Positions 10,524 to 21,900 of a DNA stretch of 64,000 nt are shown here, piece after piece (the stretch's first letter is position 1; every line of letters begins with the position of its first letter). A program made the position numbers and the translations under genes. The notes under the pieces are model-generated. The model was given only the letters and a program-made list of their open reading frames with translations. It made no database searches and was not told the origin of the DNA. Source of the DNA: Leptidea sinapis (Eukaryota > Arthropoda > Insecta > Lepidoptera > Pieridae). The stretch is from the NCBI RefSeq assembly GCF_905404315.1, contig NC_066277.1, forward strand, positions 14,159,501-14,223,500, in the 5' to 3' direction.

Positions 10524-13333
10524 TATAATGCATCAGAATATAGCAAGCGTTTTAAGTAAAAAAGATCTACTAAACATAGCTCTAACTGAACTTTTTGAAA
10601 ATGGAAAAGTAGTAGATGTTATATGTCTATCCGAAACATTCGTGAATGCAGAAAACAGATCTATTATTAAGTTTTTGTAGACTTAAGCAAAAGCGTGGTG
10701 GGGTCTGCATTCTAGTCAGAGACTATATTGAGGCTGTAAACTTTGATGTCATGGATGAGCTATGTGTAGAATATTCTTTCGAATGTTGTGGTTTAAGAAT
10801 ACCAAAGCACAAATTAATTGTAATATGTCTATACAGGACGCCGAATTCGAACGTTGCTGAATTTTTGAATAAGCTTGATTTACTTTTACACAAATTAAGA
10901 TATTGGGAGACCAGTAATATTGTGATTGTTGGTGATTTTAATATCGACACTCTAAAAAATACTAAAACGAATCTGGAGTTTACAAATTTATTGCGAAATT
11001 ATAATTTTTTTAAACATATTAATGAACCGACTCGGCAAAAATCCTGTATTGACCTCTTTGTTAGTAATATAGAAAATGCCACAGGGGAGATTCGTCAGTT
11101 AGGCCTATCGGATCATGACACAGCACAATTCTTAGTAGTACCGACAAAAATAAATAATTCAACACCGTCGTATAAGTTAATTTTCAAAAGAGATTTATGT
11201 AATCAAAACATAAACAAATTTAAGGACTGTATAAAAAGTCTTAACTGGATAGACGTGTATGATGCCCAGAAATTGGACGAATCTTTTGATGAATTTTACA
11301 ATACATTAATCATATTTTATAAATTATGTTTTCCTCTTCTTAAGTATAAAATTAATGTTTCAAATTCAAAAATAAAATGGTTGTCCAGAGGTATAAAAAA
11401 ATCATGTGCAACAAAAAGAAAATTAAGGTATCAATATTATAAGAATAAAATACCTGCCAACAAAAACAAATTTAATAATTATTCAAAGATTCTCAACAAG
11501 TGTATAGACCTAGCTCAGAGAAGTAGTAACAACAAATATATACTTTACTCGAAAAATAAATGCAAAGCGTCGTGGAATGTGATTAAAAATAAAACTAACT
11601 CTAATGTAGGAAGTATCGATGAAATTAAATATGAAAATAAAATTATAAATAATCCAACTCAGATTGCTACTATTTTTAATAATTATTTTATAAATACAGT
11701 CACACAAAGTCAAAGTCAAAATGTAAAAAATAAAAAACCTACATATAAATTAAAACATAACAATTCAAATATTTTCTTAATGCCAACTGATGAAATGGAG
11801 ATAATAACCGTTATTAAGTCACTTAATAATTCAAATTCCACGGGCTGCGATGAAATAGCAACAAAGGTAATAAAGGAATGTGCAAAGGAACTAGCTCCAG
11901 TCCTAGCCTACTTAATAAATCTATCTTTTGAAGAAGGTACTTTCCCATCAAATTTAAAAAAGGCAAAAGTAACACCTTTACTCAAAGCGGGTGATAAAAA
12001 GGATATTAACAACTATCGACCAATCACACTCATTCCTATTATCTCAAAAGATTTTGAAAAGATACTGCACAAGCGATTAACATCTTTTTTAACTAAACAT
12101 AATATCATTTTGGAGGAACAAAATGGTTTCCAAAAAGGAAAATCAACAACTTTAGCGTGTTTTTCGCTAATAAAAGAAATATCGGAATGCATGGATACAA
12201 AAATTCCAGTAACATCAGTATTTTTTGATATGAGCAAAGCTTTTGACAATGTTTGTCATGAAAAACTATTAGATAAATGCGCTCAATATGGTATTCGAGG
12301 TCTAGCAAATGACTGGCTTAAAAGTTATCTTTCAAACCGTACTCAATACGTTGAAATTGCAAAATTAAATAATAAACAAGAAGTAATACCTTATCGATCA
12401 GAACTTAGACTTAAAACAAAAGGTGTACCACAAGGAAGTGTATTGGGTCCACTTCTATTCATAATCTACATAAACGACTTACCTAGCATTACTACTAATA
12501 ACTGTACTCTTTTTGCTGATGACATCTCTATTGTAATTAAATGTAACAATGAATTGACATATGATATAGAAATTAATAAAACAATAAAGGACACAATTGA
12601 ATGGCTTACTGAAAATAACCTGACTGTAAATATAAAAAAAACAATGTATATGCAGTATTATAATAAGAATGGGAAAGGAAAAGATATTAATGTTAATTAT
12701 CATAATGAGAATATTAAAGAAGCACAACTTGTCAATTTTCTTGGTATTTCTTTAGACAGCAACTTGTCCTTCAAGTCACATGTTGACAAAATTAGCAAAA
12801 AAATTAACCAACATGTATTTGTCCTCAAACGCGTATCAAAAACAATAGGTGAAAAAACAGCGCTAATGGCATATCATGCATTCGTGGTTTCAGCTTTAAG
12901 ATATGGATTGGTCATATGGGGCAACTCGGTGAGCATAGGGCATTTATTTATTGGACAGAAGAAGTGTATCAGGGCGGTTTGTGGAGCCGGCCCCCTAGAT
13001 TCTTGTCGACCGCTATTTAAAAAATTGAAAATTCTATCGCTGCCATGCCTATACATTTATGAAATAAGCCTATTTGTTCAAAAACATATGTGTGATTTCT
13101 ATACAAAAAAAAGCCAGAAGGTTTTAAATACAAGGTATCCAAATAAACTCATAATGCCCTTCTGTAGAACTGCATCTTTTAGTAGAAATTGTTTCAGCAT
13201 GTCTGTGAAAATATATAATAAATTGCCCAATGAATTGAAAGATTTACCGTTCAAAGTTTTTAAAAGAAGACTGCATCAGTGGTTAACAAATAAGTGCTTC
13301 TATAGTTTAAATGAATTTTTCAATACAAAATGA
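10477..13333 (+). pseudogene. LINE ORF2: APE endonuclease and reverse transcriptase, one frameshift
   Basis: The likely start is ATG at 10477, overlapping the ORF1 end by 47 bases. The first 60 codons (IMHQNIASVLSKKDLL, VICLSETFV) are in another frame from the rest, and a frameshift lies at about 10646-10680 near a T-run. The endonuclease part shows GDFNID (10931-10948) and SDHD (11108-11119). The reverse transcriptase shows KKAKVTPLLKAGDKKDINNY, FDMSKAFD, GVPQGSVLGPLLF and the catalytic FADD (12512-12523), then a thumb and C-terminal part ending at TGA 13331-13333. Total length of about 950 residues is normal for CR1/Jockey-type ORF2. All key motifs are intact, so only the frameshift separates it from a full ORF. 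Confidence 0.85.
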
Positions 13334-14439
13334 ATTAGTCTATTTGATAATAATATATGTAAATTAATATACTTTTATGACATTGAATTTGTTAATATTA
13401 TACATAGGTACTAAATGAATTATTAAGTTATTTACGTCTCATATTATAATATTATATAAGTATTAAAATTTCATTTTATAAATATTATTGATATCATTGT
13501 GAAATCCGACATGTTTCAATATAACAGTACGATTAGTGTTTAGACAATTTTGTAACATATTTTGCATGTCAATTGACGAAACATATTGGATTATCCATTA
13601 TATTGTTAACACCTTAAGTACAATGTTTCCTGCAAATAAATTTCATTTCATTATTAATCTGTACGGCAACCATAAACTGTACATCGTGATCCTTTGAGCA
13701 ATAAAACCATTAATAAGGCCGCTATCCCAATAAATCGCCAAAATAGCGTATAATTGTAACCATTTTTTGACGGTTTATATAAAGCTTTAATTATATAAGT
13801 ATCTGCAGAATCTGAGACGAAAATTCATTTTCTCTTTACATTTCTATTTTTTATAGACAGTGCGAAAATCATCGCCAAAATACCCCTAACTTTAACAGTA
13901 ATGGAGTTATAGGAGCCATGCAAATAATTAAATTTAGATAAAATTTGTACGAAAATTATTAATTGTATACCAATACTATTAAATGTAAAGTTATGTTTTT
14001 TTTGTGAAGAAAATTGTATTAGGAACCAATCTCCGCTCGATTCTCAAGGCTGTCGGCTCGGTCCCCAACCTAACCTAAATTGCGACATTTATATCAGTGC
14101 ATTTAATTAAACATTACGATAACTATGGTATCCTTCAATCACATTCAATTCTTGTTAAAGGTTTTTTTATGGAATTGGAGAACAAACTCGAACTACTGTT
14201 TTTTTCTAAATAAATAATATGGTGATCGTTTTTCATAATGAGTTATTTAATTTAGTCGTATTCGTAATTGTGCTCACAATTGCAAGCCCCTTAATATCCA
14301 GAGCGTTGCAAGCGTACCTAGTAAAGAAATGTAAACTTGCACTTAAATCTGTTACCTTTATCTATGGGCTTTATATTATGCTTAAATACATAGGTACTAC
14401 TTATATCCTAAACGTCAGCCTGTACGAGATTAGTATGAC

Positions 14440-14570
14440 CTCAAAACAGCTTAAAAATAACAAGGCGCCGGGTGATGATGGAATTACAGCCGAGCTTCTG
14501 AGAGCTGGTGGTAGGTATTTAAGATCCTCCAGAGGCTATTAAATTCCATCATACTGAATGGCGACCACGT
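14440..14570 (+). mobile_element. RTE-type LINE reverse-transcriptase fragment
   Basis: A short stretch reads LKNNKAPGDDGITAELLRAG, the conserved start of the fingers region in RTE/Rex-type reverse transcriptases, and then loses frame. The surroundings hold no other recognisable part. Confidence 0.6.
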
Positions 14571-15019
14571 ACCTGAAGACGTAGTGTTGGTAATAATGGA
14601 CTGTGATCTGGTCAAGATCGCCTGAATAGGTTGGATGAGGGCTACTCAGTTCCGATCGTCATGGCGATCTTTGGGCTTTGTAATAGCTTAACACTACTTA
14701 GCTTGGTTTTCTATGCCAGGGTAGATATAAAAACACACAAACTATAATATTTTTTATTAAATCATTTTACATAAAAAATAATACTTTATACAATTCAACA
14801 ATCGGCAGAGGCATTATGATTGATATCGTCTCCGTTTGTACTTACAACGATAATTACATTATATACATGCATATCATATACACACAAATATATCACAATA
14901 TTGTTAAGACGAACAGTCTGAAAAAGATCTTTTAGAATTGCTTAAGATATTTTGCGGTCATTAACTGACCCAACGAATAAATACTCACACATCGGAAGTC
15001 TACTACCCGGTTACATTAA

Positions 15020-15258
15020 GGTGCGTACAGACTGGTGAAACCCTTTCATTCCATGTTCGCTGCAAGCGTGGACGCATTGCACGCTCATACCGCGCATTCA
15101 CTACGAAGCCATTCATCCACGAACGCGCCATTTATGTTCGTTCGATAAACCGACAAATCACGAATCGGTCCGCGCACGGCTTGTAATGCTCGTAGGGTGC
15201 GCGTGAAATGTTCGTTTCGAGCGCATTGCATGATAAACTTCACCAATCTGTACGCACC
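15020..15258. repeat. MITE with GGTGCGTACAGA termini
   Basis: The 239-bp element begins GGTGCGTACAGACTGGTGAA and ends TTCACCAATCTGTACGCACC, 20-bp inverted repeats with one mismatch. The interior is G+C-rich and partly self-complementary. The flanks (TTAA left, ATTA right) allow a TTA/TAA-type target duplication, which would suggest PIF/Harbinger, but this is not certain. Confidence 0.7.
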
Positions 15259-15264
15259 ATTATC

Positions 15265-15640
15265 TCTAGACCTGACGTCGATGCCGTCACTGTTACGGTG
15301 TGCAAAACAAACATCACTAGGATATTATTATTAATAAGGTGTTGTGATGTGATGCTGATTATTATTATTATAAAGATGAAAAATCAATGAAAGAATCTGG
15401 GTTAAGTAAAAAAAGATTTCAATTTTCTGGTAGAACTATTATAGCGACACAGAACTGCCAACAACAAAAGTCAAAACGTAACAATCAAAACTTCAAAAAC
15501 AAAGCAGGGATTGCACGTAAAAAACACGACATGTACCTAGTGGTGCTGAATCTGCGAACCGTACTGACGCAACAGGACGACCGCGAAGGAGTGAAAGGGG
15601 AACATAAATGGGCTTCACGATAAAACGAGGTTCAGAGATA
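15265..15640 (+). repeat. Unclassified dispersed repeat R, copy 2, uninterrupted
   Basis: It matches the flanks of the nested SINE at 4770-5028. Here AGAACTATTATA is followed directly by GCGACACAGAA, so this copy shows the empty site. It has no recognisable protein. Confidence 0.6.
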
Positions 15641-15976
15641 ATTAAGCATTGTAGTAATGTGTTATAAAATTAATGTCACATCATCAACAAAAGATACAAT
15701 TCATGATAACGTCAATAATTTATGATCTTTAAAATGTCGTTACTAACTGTGTTGTGTTGTTACTACAATACCCCTTCAGACCATGCAACTTATAACTTCT
15801 ATTCATATAGACAAATCGCGTCGTTTAAAAACAAAGCCGAAATATACCACAAATGACACCGTAATAACTTCAACTTCTATATCTATACATTGACGCATTT
15901 ACTCCACTTCTTTAAAATATTCTTGTTCAATAAGCAGCAATGTAAAAAAATTGTTCAGTTCAGGTTTGATTTGGAC

Positions 15977-16174
15977 AGTGACAGTTGACACACGACTGAG
16001 AGACTCACCAGTGACAGTTGGCACACGACTGAGAGACTCACCAGTGACATTTGACACACTACTGAGAGACTCACCAGTGACATTTGACACACGACTGAGA
16101 GACTCACCAGTGACAGTTGACAGACGACTGAGAGACTCACAAGTGACAGTTGACATACGACTGAGAGACTCACC
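15977..16174 (+). repeat. 33-bp minisatellite, six units, joined to a SINE
   Basis: Six units start at 15977, 16010, 16043, 16076, 16109 and 16142. Each runs AGTGACAGTTGACACACGAC then TGAGAGACTCACC with one or two changes. The period is a multiple of three and lacks stops, so three ORFs of about 80 codons open across it on both strands. These are artefacts of the repeat. The next unit position (16175) is exactly the AGTGGGAGG start of a SINE copy. Confidence 0.9.
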
Positions 16175-16317
16175 AGTGGGAGGCTCATTTGCACAGGATG
16201 CCGGCTAGATTATAAGGGTACCACAACGGCGCATTATTGTGTTTCGCTCTAAAGGGCGCCGTAGCTAGTGAAATTATGGGCAAATGCTACTTAACATCTT
16301 AAATCTCGAGGTGAATA
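16175..16317 (+). repeat. SINE-like family A copy, 3' truncated
   Basis: It starts AGTGGGAGGCTCATTTGCAC and carries GCCGGCTAG, GGTACCACAACGGCGC and GGGCGCCGTAGCTAGTG, ending in AAATCTCGAGGTGAATA before the hairpin. The TTTCTGCCGTGAAGCAG segment is deleted. Confidence 0.8.
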
Positions 16318-17670
16318 ACAAATTGTTTAAAGCCTTTCTATCAATAAGTAGACGACTTTTAGTTTGAATTAACTCTATTGTATTATTAAAAAACAAATTT
16401 GGGTCACATGTTAGAGGTCCGAATAAAATACGTACACGTTGAACACGTACGATGAAGCCTATGTTCATTACGATCTCAAGTCAAAACTAAATGTTAACAG
16501 ACAGTAATTAAATGTGTATTAAATACTTTCATAACATAATGATAATTTTGTATTCTGTATCTTTACAAAAATAAAAGACTACAAAGTTTCTAGCATCTAT
16601 AGGTTATATCTTCTCCAAATCTCGGTGTACTTTCTGACATTCATAAATGATTAAGTACTAAATCTAATTTTGAACAATAACATTAAATTCTATACAATTT
16701 TTTTTAGCATTTCATAAAGAACTGAATTGAAAAGGAAGTACCTACTACTAATTTCGGCAAAGGAACTTTCAGATTAATACCTTGATCAAAAACTCAAGAA
16801 ACGCCAGTTCCTATACATAATAAAATTTTATGGTCGCTATGAAAGGCGAGACCTCATCTCATACTACACGAAAGTGCAAGCGAGCAAGCAATATCGGCAA
16901 TACTCCTTTTTATCGACGTTTGACTGTGTTTACTTTCTACAAATTAGAATTCGAATAACACGTTCATACGGTCCAACCATTCAATATTAAAAAGTTAAAT
17001 GCATAACCGGCACTTAATTTAAAACCTTTCAACTTAAAAAAAAACAGCATCCTAAAGGGCTTTTGCCTCTCTCCACTGCGGCTCTCACCCAAAAACAACG
17101 GTAGTAATATGATCGTGAATACACATTAAATTGAAAGTAATAAAAATCGAGTTTACCACAATTATATTGTTCTATTATAAAATTATTTCTTGCTCAAAAA
17201 AATCATCGAAAATATACATGTAGGTTATCATAATTCGTAATAAACTTCAATTATGTAGTCACCTTAGAACCCATAATCAACTTATGGTGGACGCTTTTCG
17301 GAAAATAATTCGTATAGATAGTAATTATTGACGGGTACTCACGATATGTATTTTATTAATTTGAAGCCTCCGCAGTTCCGCCGTGGCCGCGATTCATGCA
17401 ATTGGATCGATATATCGGGTTCAAAAAAAAATACTTCACAAATCTTGTCATTGTTAAGCGCAGATGACACTTTTACATTAGGTGTAACTCATTTGTTCGT
17501 TCCATCTCTTAAAAAATATCTGAGTAATGGAGAATATCACTAGAAACGATCTTTATAGATTTAGTAGTATTTGTATTAATAGCATTGTAAGTTATGATTT
17601 TATAACAATTTTCGTTTCATTGATTATTTCGGCGTATATATGTTAACGGCCAAACTAGTTCAGTTAAACG
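16318..17670. other. No gene recognised
   Basis: AT-rich sequence with short, non-coding ORFs only. I see no exon, repeat terminus or RNA gene in it. Confidence 0.4.
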
Positions 17671-17677
17671 GGTTTGT

Positions 17678-17706
17678 TCTCCTATAGCCCGTAGGCTATA
17701 GGAGAA
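17678..17706. repeat. Perfect hairpin
   Basis: TTCTCCTATAGCC and GGCTATAGGAGAA are exact inverted copies separated by four bases. Less exact complementarity continues outward (GGCCAAACT on the left, TTTGGCC at about 17760-17785), so it may be the core of a decayed fold-back element. An (AT)n run follows at about 17790-17811. Confidence 0.7.
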
Positions 17707-18317
17707 ACAAGTTTAAACTAGTGTGTACCGGTTTATCCTCTCGCCTACTGCATCAATTGGTTTGGCCTAATATCGGGGTTTGGCCGGTAATATATATATA
17801 TATATATATATTACATTTCCCCGTGATATCAATATCGCACTCCGCTATGAGTGTAGGGTAGTGACGTCACAGCGTTCAGCGATCGCGTTCCGCAGCGCCT
17901 ACCTAAACGACTTAATATTTTGGATCATTTATTTTGCCTATTTATATCGAATTTAATAATGTAATGCGAAAATCAGATTGTGATGATATCCAAACCAATT
18001 TACGTAATATTTGATACTAATTGTATTGTCTGTAATGCTATCAAAATTCGTTAATGTCCTATTTTATAACATAATCATAATATTTAAGAAACGAGAATGA
18101 CCACTCTATTCATGTATATTCAACTTTTTTAAACACCTGAAGCATCGACTACGAAACCAGATAAACAAAAACGTTTAGAATAGCGCCATCTAGCGGCAGC
18201 GTCCTGATTTCTTAAATGAACATTTAGCTTAAAGTTTGTAATTAATACCATAGAGCTTGACGTGGCTTGATTTAAAATATATATTTCTTTCTTTTTGACG
18301 CGTTCCATGTGAAATTG

Positions 18318-18656
18318 TGAATATATTATATAAATCCAATGTCCTGATGTTTGTTTCCAGTGAACTCCTAAACTAATTAACGGATTGTAATGGGGATTAC
18401 TTTAGTGCAGTTTAGGCAATCTTGAGAGATATTATATACATAATTATTTTTATTTTCAATGTTTGTTTTGTATGGACATATTTTCTATGAGAGAATTAAT
18501 TGACGCACGGTTTGACAGTTCTGCTGTGAAACAATTTCATTATAACAACAGGGACCATACTTTACGAAATAATTCTTGATGTTATGACATATTATTGACA
18601 AATTCATAAAATAATACAGTATTTTATTTATTATATGTACAGAACAAAGTCTGTGA
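18318..18656 (+). mobile_element. Helitron-like non-autonomous element, 3' end missing
   Basis: It matches the element at 42801-43163: TATATAAATCC, TGTTTGTTTCCAGTGAAC, TGACGCACGGTTTGACAGTT, GTGAAACAATTTCATTATAA and ACAGAACAAAGTCTGT. It stops before the GGTCAGCTAG terminus. Confidence 0.65.
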
Positions 18657-18905
18657 GGAAATTTATTTATCAAGTCAAAACCAGAATGAGACTGGCAGTT
18701 TTAAAAGCGTAGCCATAAGTTACTAACTTGATTCCGATTTACGCCATTTCGGCTATTCGCACCATTATTGAAAAAAAATAAGTTCAAGAACATATTAATT
18801 GCTTATAAAGCTGAATTTCCTACACGCTGTACACTCACTCTACATATAACATCACATTTATTATACTATCACTTACAACTAGCAATTATTGTTCCAAAAT
18901 AGCCC

Positions 18906-18976
18906 TTAATCACCCGGGCCCATTATGAGAGCGCTCACGGCGAAAAACAGAAACACAATACCGCCGATTATCGTCA
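18906..18976 (-). CDS. TMEM165: TMEM165 last exon
   Basis: A minus-strand acceptor TTTTGTTACAG precedes 18976. The leading TG completes the valine codon begun by G at 20216. It reads TIIGGIVFLFFAVSALIMGPGD, the last membrane span, and stops at TAA (18908-18906). The GGIVFL motif is typical of the C terminus of this family. Confidence 0.92.
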
Positions 18977-21900
18977 CTGTAACAAAAGAAAAAAACATTA
19001 CAATTTAATAAGGTGCGGAGTTTTTTTTTTGAGTCGGTTAGCACTAGGGAGAATCATAAATTGAGGCAGGAAAGCTTATTCTACAGTCCATAGCTCCTTT
19101 GTGAACTGTTCATAACTGAAGCCTAAAAGTGCAATTTTTTATTTATGACAATAAGGGACGAGACAAGCAGGACGTTCAGCTGATGGTAATTGATACGACC
19201 TACCCATTACAATGCAGTGCCGCTCAGGATTGTTGAAAAACCCAATAACAGAGCGACACTACAATTGCACCCGTAGCCATGAAGCATAAGATGTTATTCA
19301 TATTTAGTTATGTCTCATTTGCCCAGTAAATTCACTGGCTATGGCGCCCTTCAGACTGAAACACTATAATGCTTACACATTACTGCTTCGCACTAATGTG
19401 TAAGCATTATAGTGTCTTTACATATATATCATATCCTGTAGTATGTATTATATGTAAGTTTAAGTATGTATTATGTGTAAGTATATGTATTCCATTCTAT
19501 ATTCTTTTGTATCCTTTCCAGATCATATAGAAAATTTCGTTACCTTATTCAAAATAAGTTTCCTCGTTTGGAAAAAAAATGACAATCTAAAAAAAACGCT
19601 CAGCGCGCGCAGCCCTTAAATCAAGAAGAAGGCTGACAATACTCCTGTGCTACCTCTGGTTATCTAAGAGAGTATGGGCATCGGTGATCACTTTACATCA
19701 GGTGACCATACAGTTGCTGCACAAATTTATTGGGAACATTCGAAACATGGATTGGGAAAGGTCGACCTGGGCAATGCACTGAAAATAAACCGGTTAAAGT
19801 TAAGAGTACTAAGAAGGCTAAGAAGCTATTAGTAAAGGGTTAATGGTAGCAGAAGAACTTAGAGAATTAAGTTTCGATCGTAGCATGTGGAGCTAATATA
19901 AAAAAAGGGATCACCACGGCCCACACTTTCCTAAAACACCATAGAAATCACAAGAGCGTTGCCTGCTTTTTATGTGGTTGTACCATTCCTAAAGAATAGG
20001 ATATGAAAATTCATTCCATAGTTTGGTTGTACGCTTTAGAAAGTTCCTTGAAAATCGCACAGAGGAAGAACATCCCATAATAGTGAGGATAATAGGCAGT
20101 GAAAGTAAACAGCTGTTCGGAACACTGCCCGTGGTAAATGCGTAGTAGCGACGTCTCTTCACAGCGCTTGTATTCGATTCGCGATTCTGTAAGTATATCT
20201 AAAGTGTGAACTCACCAGTCCGCACTGATATCTTCTGGGCGACCATTCTGCCTCCGATCACAGCCAAGCCCGTGCAGAGTGCGTGGCCTAAGGACCCTCC
20301 CACCACTACACCAAACACGTCTTCCCTGGTCGCCAGCACAACAGTGGCTAGCTGCGACCTGTCGCCCCATTCCGCGAGGAACGTCAGCGAAGCAGCTTGC
20401 AACAGCACCTTTAATATGGCGTTACGTTTCTTTCTGCGGTTTTCAGCCTGTCCCTGCTCTAGCATGTCAACCGTCTCTTCTTTGTCCTCCTGAAATTTAT
20501 TGCCTTTTATAAGCAAAATATTTTGTAAAAATGTTTAAAGACAAAGAACAAGGATTGGTTTATACATTTAACAACTCCCTTAATGTGTAAAGCTCCGGAG
20601 GAAATAATAGATACAAGCCGATTTGATGGTTAAATTAAATACCTTAAGTCTTAGAAAATAGCGACGATGGCCGCGCAAAATTGGGAAAGTTGCTAATCAA
20701 AATGCTACTTGTTCAAACTGTAAGTTAAAATTTTTAGATCATCTCAATATATCTAATCTCATATATCTTTGCATCAAGTGTCAATAGTGACTGAATACGG
20801 TACACGGTTCAAGAATTTCAACTCAATTTAAATCTGAAAACATCTCTTTTTAGTAGTGTCATTAGTAAGTCTAGTTCAACTTGTACACCTTTCACGAAAA
20901 TTCTAATTCGCCCTGAAGTTGCCAAGTCTATTCCGAGACCCTATTTTTGTTACTGCTATTCGCTCCAACATCGGACCGAACTAGAAGTTTGGCGAGAGGT
21001 ATACCATAAACTGTTCTCTGCGATCGTTCATTTATACAGTCTGAAAACAGTCCTCGTCTAGTTCAAGTATATAAATGAGTACAATAGAATCAATAACGTT
21101 GGTTCAAAATAAATCTTAAAAATAAAACTACCTAAACATATTCCCAGTAGGGGAACTACACTGCTCGTACAAAATAAAATGAAAATTAAATAATCGTTTC
21201 CATGTCAGTCATTAACGGAATATCCTACTGATTTTGACTTTTAAAGAGCTCATCTCGGCCAGTAATGAATTACTGAAGAACTGAGACTGAAGCCTAGGAT
21301 TTTTACCACTTGTTACAGTGCCGGATATATATTTATATCTGGAGCTCTTAAAAGAAAACATCACTCGCATATCCCGTATGTGGCTATTTAGGTGTATGAT
21401 ACTATTGATACTAATGTCAAACGATAGTGGAAAAATATGACTTACAAGAGCGATAGTGATGTGCCACTGCGTGACAATGATATAAGATGAGGTTACAAAG
21501 AGTAACGAACGCGTCTTGCAATTTGTCGATACCATAGAAATTTAAATCAGAAATGTTATACTTTAATTCCTTGGGGAGATCTACCATATATACATTAACT
21601 TATTCAGGAATGGTTAGCAAAATACAAAATCATTGGTATTATATAGAAAAATAATCGCAAAATGATTTATTTAAAAAAACAGCAGTGTAGTAAAAATATT
21701 TATCGATAAAATGTAATATTTTTGTAGTGAAAGAGTATCTGCAGTTCGATATACTGATATCACGTTCGCCGATCCGATTAATACTATATCACTACTTACT
21801 AGCTGTTGGTATATGTGGCTACATGTTTATCGCAGTTCCATAGTGCCTTCTTATTTAGATTTTTACGGGTGAAAAAAAAAAACACGGGCATTTGACATTA

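Larger units (their letters stand above)
9105..13653 (+). mobile_element. Nearly full-length non-LTR retrotransposon with SGNH-like ORF1
   Basis: One element carries, in order, a coiled-coil ORF1 with an SGNH-like second half, then an overlapping ORF2 with APE endonuclease and reverse transcriptase. It has a short 3' UTR ending in TTTCATTTCATT, a short-repeat tail and not a poly(A), as in CR1/L2-type elements. Each ORF has a single frameshift and the rest is open, so the insertion is recent. The 5' border is uncertain; the 5' UTR may extend to about 8.65 kb. The clade (CR1/L2/Daphne-like) is inferred from ORF1 type and tail and is not verified. Confidence 0.8.

Noticed and set aside
14219..14542. 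A 107-codon gene
   Set aside because: Only its last part matches anything, namely an RTE-type reverse-transcriptase motif. The first 75 codons are AT-rich chance.
15899..16208. Three overlapping ORFs of about 80 codons on both strands with repeated SLSVVCQ/RLRDSPVT/ESLSRVS peptides
   Set aside because: They exist only because the 33-bp minisatellite has a period divisible by three and no stops. No start context or conserved domain is present.
20206..20512. Plus-strand ORFs of 77-95 codons opposite the TMEM165 exon
   Set aside because: They are antisense shadows of a well-supported coding exon.
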